Of a stretch of 46,071 nt of DNA, positions 39,776 to 46,071 are shown in pieces (position 1 is the first letter of the stretch; every line of letters starts with the position of its first letter). A program made the translations under genes and the position numbers. The notes under the pieces were generated by a model that worked only from the letters and a program-made list of their open reading frames with translations, was not told where the DNA came from and did not search any database. The DNA is from Streptomyces humidus (GTDB lineage Bacteria; Actinomycetota; Actinomycetes; Streptomycetales; Streptomycetaceae), in NCBI RefSeq assembly GCF_014649655.1, contig NZ_BMTL01000051.1, positions 1 through 46,071 on the forward strand. Reading direction: 5' to 3'.

Positions 39776-39895
39776 CACCCGCCGCCGACACCGACGTAGG
39801 CGAGCAGCACGGCGGGACCTGCCTGGGAGATCGCCGTGCCGCTGCCGACCACCAATCCGCCGACGGGCGCCGCCGATGGCGATCAAGTTCTTCAC
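39776..39895 (-). pseudogene. amino-acid permease (APC family) fragment
   Basis: Leftward, VKNLIAIGG (about 39895-39870) followed in another frame by GGLVVGSGTAISQAGPAVLL then AYVGVGGG matches the first transmembrane segment of APC permeases (LIALGGAIGTGLFLGSGTAI, AGPAVLLAYV). It is about 40 residues with a frameshift, with nothing recognisable on either side. The remaining parts of 39619-40015 show no gene. The fragment probably derives from a gene broken when the IS110 element or a deletion arrived. Confidence 0.5.
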
Positions 39896-40015
39896 CCACC
39901 TTGCGACGATCGAGGTCGGCGTCTCGTTCTACGTCATCCGTCCTGAGCGTCACAGGCCCGACGAACAGCACGACGCGCCACTGCCAGGCCAGTGCCCCGA
40001 GGCTGCTATGTCGTG

Positions 40016-41098
40016 TCAAGCCGCTTGAGTACGTTCCTTGATGCTCCCGATCTTGGTTCGGTCAGTCCGCTCGAGGATCTTGAAGATCTGGCGACAGATG
40101 GCGCGCTTGAGGCATCGTTGCGCATCGCGGGAGGTCTTCCCTTCGGTGATTCTGCGGGCGACGTACGCCTTCGTGGCGGGGTCAAGCCGCATGCGGATCA
40201 GGGTGACGGTGTGCATGGCCCGGTTGAGCTGCCGGTCTCCGCTGCGGTTGAGCCGGTGCCGGTTGGTAAGCCCAGAGGAAGCGGGAATCGGCGAGACGCC
40301 GGCGAAGGACGCGAAGGCTGCTTCCGACCGGAAACGGCCCTGGTGGGACCAGCTGACCAGGATCTGAGCGGCAGTTATCGGACCGATGCCGAGCAGGTCG
40401 AGGAGCTCGGGCGTCAGCTCTCTGACCAGGGCGAGGATTTCGTTCTCGAGGTCTTTGGCCTCGGCTTGCAGGGTCTGGATGCGCTGGGCGGTGGACCGAA
40501 GGGCCCGTATCGTCATCCGGTGCTCAAGGTTCCGGGCCGGGCGGTCCCGGAACTGAGCACAGCAGGTGATCTGGGCCGGGCGCTTGAGTTTCCGCAGTTC
40601 GGCGCGGAGGTCGTCTGGCGCGGACACGATCAGGGCCTTGAGCTGGTTGATCGCGGCGGTGGAGGCGAGGACCGCTCCTTGGCGGGTGGCGAGCAGGACA
40701 CGCAGCGCCTCGCGCTCGCCGCGGAGCCGGGGCTGGATCAGATGCTCGGTGGCAAGAGCTTCCTTGGCGGCCCGGATGGCGTCGAGCATGTCGGTCTTGC
40801 GTCCGCCTCGGTTGGCGACCCGCTTGGGCCAGCAGACCTCGACGACATGCTCGCCGGCCTGGTCAAGGAAGGACGCGAGTCCGGCACCGTAGCTGCCGAT
40901 GCCTTCCAGCGCCCAGCAGCGCCGGCCGGGGACGTGTTCACGGGCGAAGTCCAGCAGGCGCCGGTAACCGCGGGCGTTGGCTGGGGAATCAGTGCTGGCC
41001 AGGACGGCACCGATAGGGCTGACGGCGGCAGCCGCGAGGGTGTCACGGTGGGTGTCGACGCCGATGACGCCGTCGACTTGTTCTGCAAGCATGGTCAC
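40016..41098 (-). mobile_element. IS110-family transposase (intact)
   Basis: A 360-residue recombinase; GTG 41098 follows AAGGAG. The N-terminal RuvC-like domain carries the DEDD set: Asp15 in VIGVDTHRDT, Glu65 in CWALEGIGSYG, Asp103 and Asp106 in GGRKTDMLDAIRA. The C-terminal Transposase_20 domain has ELLDLLGIGPITAAQILVSW, FASFAGVSPIPASSG (with the conserved serine region) and LNRSGDRQLNRAMHTVTLIR. No frameshift, so it may be active. These elements lack terminal inverted repeats and insert by an RNA-guided mechanism, so the element's ends cannot be set by eye. It separates the catabolic locus from the polyketide-type genes. Confidence 0.92.
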
Positions 41099-41340
41099 GC
41101 GGCTGTTCTCCTTCGTAGGCGGACGACCGTGGTCGGCATCGGCCTGGATGGAGTCACCGCGTGGCGGAACTGTGATGAGTCACGCCGCAAGGCGGACAAG
41201 CTGCTGATCAAGCCAACGGGTGGGCCAGGTCGGCGCCGATGTCCGGCAGACATCTCGGGGGAACGGCAGCCCCTCACGGGGCGCCAGTTATGTTTCGAGT
41301 CATGCCGGATCATCGGCGCCGAGACTGGCAGCCATCCCGG
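41099..41340 (-). ncRNA. candidate IS110 bridge-RNA region
   Basis: In the IS110 group the guide (bridge) RNA is encoded in the non-coding end next to the transposase start. Here about 240 bases upstream of the GTG hold no convincing gene. They contain hairpin-forming stretches such as CCGCCTTGCGG on the minus strand near 41190. The assignment comes from position and family knowledge; no loop was matched to a target or donor sequence. Confidence 0.35.
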
Positions 41341-41480
41341 GCCGCAGAAGAACTCTCACAGAAGCTGCTATGCAGCCGGTGCAAGTTGTACCAGCCGAGA
41401 AGAACAGCCGGGTCTGGCGGCCAACTACCATGCTGGCGCAGTGAGTTGAAGCCATCAGAGTTTACTGGAGGTCGCCAAGA
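41340..41480 (-). mobile_element. IS3-like transposase C-terminal remnant (tentative)
   Basis: One leftward frame contains LGWYNLHRLHSSF, resembling the W-Y-N-x-x-R-x-H-S-x-L signature near the end of IS3-group OrfB integrases. Only about 13 residues match, and no catalytic D-D-35-E core is visible. Nothing recognisable lies in 41481-41667. Confidence 0.3.
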
Positions 41481-41667
41481 GGCTTGCTGAACGCGCGCCA
41501 GGGCCGCTGACGCGGTTCTGGAGGAGGCGCGGTGGCATCTCGGGGACTTTGGGACCGGAGCAGTGACCGACAGCAGCAGCGCGAGCAGATCGGCTGGGGC
41601 ATTGGGGCCCGGCTCGCCCCGCCGGCGCCCCACGATGCGGGCCCATGGCCTGGTGACGGGAACGGCT

Positions 41668-42525
41668 TCAGTCGTAGGCGTAGAAGCCCTTCTTCGTCTT
41701 CCGGCCGAGGATACCGACGTCGACCATGCGCCGCAGAAGCGGTGGAGGCGCGTACTGCGGTTCACGGAACTCGCCGTGCAGGGCCTCGGCGATGGCGACC
41801 ACCGTGTCCAGGCCGATGAGGTCGGCGAGACGCAACGGGCCCATCGGGTGGGAGCAGCCGAGGACCATCGCGTCGTCGACGGCGCCGGCGGCGACGCCGG
41901 TCTCCAGCATGCGGATCGCGGCGAGTAGGTAGGGGATTAGGAGGGAGTTGACTATGAAGCCGGCCCGGTCTGGGGCGTGTACGGGGGTCTTGCCGAGCGT
42001 CTCCCTGACGAACCGTTCGGCGGCGCGGCGGGTGTCGTCGCCGGTGAGCAGGGAGCTGACGATCTCGACAAGGGGCAGCGCGGGAGCCGGGTTGAAGAAA
42101 TGAACGCCGACGACCCGTTCAGGAGAGGCCGTGGCGGCGGCGATGCGGGCAACGGGCAGAGAGGAAGTGTTGGTGGCGAGGACCGCGTCAGGGCGGTTCA
42201 TCGTCTTGTCGAGGAGGGAGAAGACGGTCAGTTTCGCGGTGATGTCCTCGGTGACGGACTCGATGACGAAGCCATAGTCCTCGAAGGCGCCGAGATCCGT
42301 GGTGAAAGAGATCCGGCCGAGGATCTCCTCGCGCTCCACCTCGGTCGTGCGGCCCTTGCGGACCGCAGAGTCGAGGGATTTCAGCAGTCGTCCGCGCCCG
42401 CGCCTCGCCGAGTCTGCGGAGGCGACGGCGGCCCGGACGAGCACCCCCTTGCGGGCACATACCTCCGCGATGCCCGCGCCCATCGTGCCGCAGCCGATGA
42501 TTCCGACCTTGTCATACACGGGCAT
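41668..42525 (-). CDS. 3-hydroxybutyryl-CoA dehydrogenase
   Basis: A 285-residue NAD(P)-dependent 3-hydroxyacyl-CoA dehydrogenase; ATG 42525 gives a standard start, overlapping the end of the reductase gene by 14 bases. Seen: VYDKVGIIGCGTMGAGIAEV (Rossmann GxGxMG at residues 8-16), LATNTSSLPVARIAAATASP, VVGVHFFNPAPALPLVEIV with the catalytic histidine, RAGFIVNSLLIPYLLAAIRM, HPMGPLRLADLIGLDTVV and a C-terminal LGRKTKKGFYAYD. Converts acetoacetyl-CoA to 3-hydroxybutyryl-CoA or the reverse. Beside crotonyl-CoA carboxylase/reductase it would feed four-carbon units toward ethylmalonyl-CoA, a polyketide extender unit. Confidence 0.93.
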   Translation of the reverse strand: MPVYDKVGIIGCGTMGAGIAEVCARKGVLVRAAVASADSARRGRGRLLKSLDSAVRKGRTTEVEREEILGRISFTTDLGAFEDYGFVIESVTEDITAKLTVFSLLDKTMNRPDAVLATNTSSLPVARIAAATASPERVVGVHFFNPAPALPLVEIVSSLLTGDDTRRAAERFVRETLGKTPVHAPDRAGFIVNSLLIPYLLAAIRMLETGVAAGAVDDAMVLGCSHPMGPLRLADLIGLDTVVAIAEALHGEFREPQYAPPPLLRRMVDVGILGRKTKKGFYAYD

Positions 42526-43870
42526 GTTCGGCCTCCATTGTGCCGTGGTCGAGGAAGGGGTTGAGACGTTGCACCCCGATGCGCGCGCGCAGGGCGGGGT
42601 CCGTGACGCCCAGGCCGGTGAGCGGGGCAAGGCAGAGCACACCGACCTTGCCGATGTGCCGGTTCTGCTGGACCCAACGAGTGGCCTCGGCGACTTCGCT
42701 GAGCGGGAAGACCGAGGAGAGCACGGGCACCAGCTGTCCGAGCCGGAACAGCCGGTTGCACTCGGCCTGTTCCTGAAGGTTGGCGGCGTGGCTGCCGACG
42801 ATCCGCTTGAGGTTCATCCAGAGATAGCGGTTGTCGAAGTCGTGCTGGTAGCCGGTGCTGGAGCCACAGGTGACGACGGTGCCACCACGCCGGGTGACGA
42901 AGACCGAGATACCGAAGGTGGCCTTGCCGATGTAGTCGAATGTGATGTGCGGGTCCTCCCCGGTCGCGGAGCGAATGACGCGGCCCAGCCGTTTGCCCAT
43001 CTCGATGGTCTCCGCACCAGAGGAGGGCACCGCGCCAAGCCCGATCTCCTCACGGTTGATGACAACGTCACAGCCCAGGTTGCGCAGGCGGGCGGCCTTC
43101 TCCTCGGAGCCGACCACGCCGACGGCGACTCCCCCGCCGTTCTTCACGAGTTGGACGGCGTAGGCGCCCAGGCCGCCCGTGGCGCCCCAGATGAGAACGA
43201 CGTCGCCCTGCTTCATCCGGGCGCCCCGGTCGCTGACCAGCATGCGGTACGAGGTGGAAGCGCACAGCATGGTGCAGGCGGCCTCCTCCCACGTAAGGTG
43301 CGGGGGCTTGGGCAGCAACTGGCTCGCCCTGACCACGGCGTAATGGGCGAGGCCACCGAAGTTGGTCTCGAATCCCCAGATGCGTTGTTCGCCGCCGAGC
43401 ATGCCGTCGGCGTGCGTGGCGGGTTCCTGGTCGTCGACGTGCACGCAGGAGACGACCACATGGTCACCGACCCGCCAGCGGCGTACGCCCTGGCCCACCC
43501 GCACGATCACCCCAGAGGCGTCGGAGCCGAGAACGTGGTACGGCAGGTCGTGCCGAGCGGCGCTGCCGCCCTGCCGGCCGAGTCGCTCGAGAAACGTGAA
43601 TGTGGGCAGAGGTTCGAAGGTCGCGGACCACACGGTGTTGTAATTGATCGAGCTGGCCATGACGGCGACCAGCACCTCGTCGACGTCGAGTACCGGCATG
43701 GGGACCGGACCCACCCGAAGACTCCGCCGTACGTCCCTGTCCGCCATGCCATCGAAGACGGACACGTCTTCCGCGCGCAGATGCGCCGCGAGATATTCCG
43801 CAGGGAGCGATTCCTTTTCGAGAGTCTCGGGAGCTGCCCCGCCAAGCACTGCTTCAGTCAGAGAATCCAT
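42512..43870 (-). CDS. ccr: crotonyl-CoA carboxylase/reductase
   Basis: A 452-residue MDR enzyme that reduces crotonyl-CoA with NADPH and fixes CO2 to give (2S)-ethylmalonyl-CoA. Seen: SSINYNTVWSATFEP with an asparagine at the CO2-binding position, DLPYHVLGSDASGVIVRVG, GFETNFGGLAHYAVV (the Phe-Glu pair of known carboxylases), VLIWGATGGLGAYAVQLVKN (NADPH motif), and GSSTGYQHDFDNRYLWMNLK with the CO2-site histidine. These residues separate it from plain crotonyl-CoA or acryloyl-CoA reductases. ATG 43870 has no Shine-Dalgarno sequence. With the dehydrogenase downstream and a thioesterase and methyltransferase nearby, it points to an extender-unit cassette for a polyketide synthase outside the window. 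Confidence 0.95.
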   Translation of the reverse strand: MDSLTEAVLGGAAPETLEKESLPAEYLAAHLRAEDVSVFDGMADRDVRRSLRVGPVPMPVLDVDEVLVAVMASSINYNTVWSATFEPLPTFTFLERLGRQGGSAARHDLPYHVLGSDASGVIVRVGQGVRRWRVGDHVVVSCVHVDDQEPATHADGMLGGEQRIWGFETNFGGLAHYAVVRASQLLPKPPHLTWEEAACTMLCASTSYRMLVSDRGARMKQGDVVLIWGATGGLGAYAVQLVKNGGGVAVGVVGSEEKAARLRNLGCDVVINREEIGLGAVPSSGAETIEMGKRLGRVIRSATGEDPHITFDYIGKATFGISVFVTRRGGTVVTCGSSTGYQHDFDNRYLWMNLKRIVGSHAANLQEQAECNRLFRLGQLVPVLSSVFPLSEVAEATRWVQQNRHIGKVGVLCLAPLTGLGVTDPALRARIGVQRLNPFLDHGTMEAEHARV

Positions 43871-43900
43871 GTTCGTAACGCTAAATGCAGATATCTCTCC

Positions 43901-43964
43901 CCACCAACCCCTAACAAAAATGGGGGACTTCGCGGTTGATCCGCTGTTAGGGGGTGGTTAGGGG
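43901..43964. promoter_or_regulatory. TTAGGGG-type repeats upstream of ccr
   Basis: CCCCTAA at 43908-43914 and TTAGGGG at 43947-43953 and 43958-43964; the latter two are direct repeats with an 11-base period. On the minus strand, toward ccr, TTAGGGG, four bases, then TGGGGAG also follows an 11-base period. The arms 43901-43917 and 43945-43957 can also pair as a stem with one bulge. It may be a SARP-like activator site, a terminator of the methyltransferase gene, or both. Confidence 0.45.
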
Positions 43965-43975
43965 AGTCGCGGCGG

Positions 43976-44818
43976 TCAGGCCTGGGCCACGAGGATGACG
44001 TAGCCGTATTCGGTGATCTTCTCGGGTGCGGCCAGCATCGCCTTGATGATGGCGGCGCCTTCGGCACCGAACCGTTCGACGAGTTGCGCCTCATCGCCCA
44101 CGAGCGCCTCACGCTGGCGCAAGATCTCTTCACGCCAGCGGGGGACTCCGTAGGAAGTCTGCTCGGTGATGTCTCGCAGCTGGACCACCTCGACCCCTGC
44201 TTCGGCACACAACTCGCGGTAGTCCTCGGCCTTGGGCAGCGGGATCGCCCGGTGAACCTGCTGGATGTCGGGCGCCTGCCAGCGCACCCCGTCGACGGGA
44301 GCAGGCTCCAGCAGATCCGTCAGCGCGATCCGGCCGCCGGGACGCACCACGCGGGCCATTTCCTTGAGCGCCACCGCGCGTTCCATATAAGGCATTGACT
44401 CCAGGGCGAGTACGGCATCGAAGGAGTCGTCGGGGTACGGCAAAGCCATCGCGTCCGCGAGTTCGAACCGCACGGCACCGGTGGCTCCCGCCTCGGCGGC
44501 CCGCGCCGAAGCCTCCTCCACCTGGCTCTCACTCACCGTGACGCCGAGCACTTCAGCCCCGGTGCGGCGATGGAGCCGCAGGGCCGGTTTGCCCACGCCG
44601 CAGCCGAGGTCCAGTACCCGGTCCCCTTCGGCCACGGACAGCGCGTCGATGAGTAGATCGGTGAGCCGGTCGGTGGCCTCGGCGACCGAACTCTGGTCGT
44701 CCGGGCTTTCCCAGTAACCGAAATGGAAATTGTCGTCCCAAGTACTGCTGAAGACCCAGCTGATCGAGTTGTAAAGACGTGCCACCAACTCCGTATCAGC
44801 CTCTATGCGTGACGCCAT
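43976..44818 (-). CDS. SAM-dependent class I methyltransferase
   Basis: A 280-residue methyltransferase. ATG 44818 has AAGGGG six bases upstream; ATG 44824 is an alternative. Seen: LYNSISWVFSSTWDDNFHFG and YWESPDD (substrate-lid region typical of natural-product methyltransferases), SAM motif I VLDLGCGVGKPALRLHRR at about 70-87, LGVTVSESQVEEASARA, LADAMALPYPDDSFDAVLAL and VVRPGGRIALTDLLEPAP. It resembles small-molecule O-, N- or C-methyltransferases of the rifamycin-Orf14/RebM type. Its position between ccr and a type II thioesterase suggests tailoring of a polyketide; the acceptor is unknown. Confidence 0.9.
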   Translation of the reverse strand: MASRIEADTELVARLYNSISWVFSSTWDDNFHFGYWESPDDQSSVAEATDRLTDLLIDALSVAEGDRVLDLGCGVGKPALRLHRRTGAEVLGVTVSESQVEEASARAAEAGATGAVRFELADAMALPYPDDSFDAVLALESMPYMERAVALKEMARVVRPGGRIALTDLLEPAPVDGVRWQAPDIQQVHRAIPLPKAEDYRELCAEAGVEVVQLRDITEQTSYGVPRWREEILRQREALVGDEAQLVERFGAEGAAIIKAMLAAPEKITEYGYVILVAQA

Positions 44819-44847
44819 GTACATCCCCTTCCCTCACGTCAGAACAC

Positions 44848-44870
44848 TCGGGCAAGCCATCATTGCCCGA
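44848..44870 (-). terminator. hairpin after the thioesterase gene
   Basis: TCGGGCAA (44848-44855) and TTGCCCGA (44863-44870) pair perfectly across a seven-base loop. It lies between the end of the thioesterase gene (44954) and the start of the methyltransferase (44818), both leftward. There is no long T-run. It is probably a terminator or processing site separating the two genes. Confidence 0.55.
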
Positions 44871-44953
44871 ATTCTCTTTAGATCACCGCTTAATGATGCA
44901 TGATCACTCAAGAAACCCAACCGCCTCCTATTCCGCCCCTAGCAATGGAGCGA

Positions 44954-45715
44954 CTACTTCACGGCGACTTCCTCGGCCAATTCCCGGTGAACGGGCTCGG
45001 GGTTGTCGACGAGATAGAAGTGTCCACCCCGGAAGACTCTCAGTCGGAACGGCCCGGTGGTGTATTCCCCCCATGCAGCGACATCGTCGACGGGCGCTTT
45101 GGGGTCCGCGTCTCCGGTAATGGCGGTCACGGGGCAGGTCAGAGGCTCACCGGGCTCATGAGCGTAGAGTTCGACAGCACGGTAGTCGGCGCGGATCGCG
45201 GGCATGGCCAGGGCGAGGATCTCGGGGTCGTCGAGGGCGGCGGACACCGAACCGCCGAGCGCCCTCAACTCCGCGACCACGCCTCGATCGTCGAGCAGAT
45301 GGACCCGTTCGCCCCGCTCCGGGCCCGGAGCACGCCGGCCCGACACGATCAGCTTGTGCGGACTACCGTCCCGCGTGCCGCGCTGGAGGCGTCGGGCCAC
45401 CTCATAGGCGACACAGGCGCCCATACTGTGACCGAACAGCACAAGCGGAAGGCCGTCTTCGCTCGCCGCCAGTACCGGCGCGATCCGGTCCGCGAGCTCG
45501 GCGATGCTCGTCACACACGGCTCCAACCTGCGGTCCTGCCGTCCGGGATACTGCACCGCCAATACATCGACCGAGGGCGCGAGCGCATGCGCCATGCGGA
45601 CGTAGGTGCTGGCGGTGCCGCCCGCGTGCGGAAAGCAGACGAGCCGAGCGGCGGCCTGGGGCGCGGGGGCGAACCGGCGCAACCAGAGGTCACGGTCGGC
45701 GACCGATGGGGTCAC
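44954..45715 (-). CDS. type II (external) thioesterase
   Basis: A 253-residue alpha/beta-hydrolase that clears stalled acyl groups from polyketide or peptide synthases. Seen: RLVCFPHAGGTASTYVRMAH (oxyanion region), LAVQYPGRQDRRLEPCVTSI, nucleophile serine in VLFGHSMGACVAYEVARRLQ, the aspartate in AITGDADPKAPVDDV, and the histidine in VFRGGHFYLVDNP. All parts of the catalytic triad are present and length is typical. Such genes almost always accompany PKS or NRPS clusters, which supports a biosynthetic cluster beyond the right edge. Start GTG/ATG at 45715; triple heptamer repeats lie upstream at 45786-45814. Confidence 0.94.
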   Translation of the reverse strand: MTPSVADRDLWLRRFAPAPQAAARLVCFPHAGGTASTYVRMAHALAPSVDVLAVQYPGRQDRRLEPCVTSIAELADRIAPVLAASEDGLPLVLFGHSMGACVAYEVARRLQRGTRDGSPHKLIVSGRRAPGPERGERVHLLDDRGVVAELRALGGSVSAALDDPEILALAMPAIRADYRAVELYAHEPGEPLTCPVTAITGDADPKAPVDDVAAWGEYTTGPFRLRVFRGGHFYLVDNPEPVHRELAEEVAVK

Positions 45716-45785
45716 AACGGGTAGCCTCCAGCTCGAGTCAGGGCCTGTCGAGTGCGAGGCTATAGATCTTCGGCACGCCTCACCT

Positions 45786-45814
45786 CCCCTAGCGAGCCCT
45801 CAAGGACCCCTAAG
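45786..45814 (-). promoter_or_regulatory. triple heptamer repeat (SARP-like) upstream of thioesterase
   Basis: On the minus strand: CTTAGGG, four bases, TTGAGGG, four bases, CTAGGGG, a strict 11-base period facing the thioesterase gene. Direct heptamers with four-base spacers are the binding pattern of Streptomyces antibiotic regulatory proteins. TATAGC lies about 20 bases downstream on the same strand, further than the usual eight, so the promoter link is not settled. The heptamer matches the TTAGGGG repeats upstream of ccr. Confidence 0.45.
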
Positions 45815-46071
45815 GAAAGCCCCACTCGGCCGCACGATTCGAACACAGAGGGGACACGGCGTCCTCCTTCGAGACCGAGACCAAGCTCCAGCCTCCGACG
45901 GCAACCGCCGCGTCATCACGCAAACGTTAACCTCGCGCTTTCACGAGGTGGGCTGTCCGACTGGTGATCGCAAGAGCAGAAAGTGCCTCTGACCAGCAAT
46001 GCCGGTGATTTAGGGCGTTTTCGCAGGTGAGGATCGGTGTTCGGGGTTCCGTGTGATCTTGAGTGTGTAGC
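45815..46071. other. no recognisable gene at right edge
   Basis: No frame here shows family motifs. The last 100 bases are lower in GC than their surroundings (for example GATTTAGGGCGTTTTCGC) and could be the start of a mobile element or promoter region continuing outside the window, but nothing visible confirms either. Confidence 0.4.

Noticed and set aside
45733..45752. Two TCGAG motifs upstream of the thioesterase as classical SARP heptamers
   Set aside because: They are 15 bases apart, not 11 or 22, so the phase is wrong; the TTAGGGG-type triple repeat further upstream fits better.
45960..46071. The end of an insertion sequence at the right window edge
   Set aside because: The drop in GC is suggestive, but no transposase frame or terminal repeat is visible within the window.

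Overview
The window is high-GC actinobacterial DNA, most likely Streptomyces or a close relative. Codons end in G or C, Shine-Dalgarno sequences are GGAGG-like, there are F420-type luciferase-like oxidoreductases, and one edge carries polyketide-type genes. No rRNA, tRNA or CRISPR array was seen.

Most of the window (1-39618) is a catabolic locus for an acyl-CoA substrate. It encodes two acyl-CoA ligases plus a deleted third, three acyl-CoA dehydrogenases, several crotonases, a MaoC hydratase, several short-chain dehydrogenases, three thiolases, an alpha-methylacyl-CoA racemase, a CoA-transferase, a CitE-like lyase, and a Rieske oxygenase with its own [3Fe-4S]-type ferredoxin and ferredoxin reductase. 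Two closely similar TetR repressors lie about 33 kb apart. The same AT-rich 17-bp palindrome, (G/T)AATCTA-N3-TAGATT(A/C), occurs in nine intergenic regions. It sits over the promoter of nearly every transcription unit, so the locus looks like a single regulon.

Layout. 1-3784: divergent citE-like gene and an acyl-CoA dehydrogenase / luciferase-like oxidoreductase / tetR operon. 3785-14440: a partly decayed stretch in which intact genes (nitronate monooxygenase-like, nitroreductase, crotonase, acyl-CoA ligase) alternate with frameshifted or truncated genes, two IS5-like transposase remnants and orphan operators. 14442-35684: three long minus-strand operons, each behind an operator, plus a small plus-strand SnoaL-like gene. 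35713-39618: plus-strand SDR, tetR, thiolase and acyl-CoA dehydrogenase, divergent from the minus-strand operons. 39619-41667: an intact IS110-family element with degraded DNA on both sides. 41668-46071: a different functional unit, with 3-hydroxybutyryl-CoA dehydrogenase, crotonyl-CoA carboxylase/reductase, a methyltransferase and a type II thioesterase. This looks like the edge of a polyketide cluster continuing to the right.

How the genes may work together (inference). The ligases and CoA-transferase would make the acyl-CoA. The racemase (all three catalytic residues present) with the acyl-CoA dehydrogenases, crotonases/MaoC, MFE-2-like SDR and thiolases would shorten a branched, possibly isoprenoid-like, side chain. 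The Rieske system would hydroxylate a ring. A PhlACB-like SCP2-thiolase / HMG-CoA-synthase-DUF35 pair would make or break a C-C bond. The substrate cannot be read from sequence alone.
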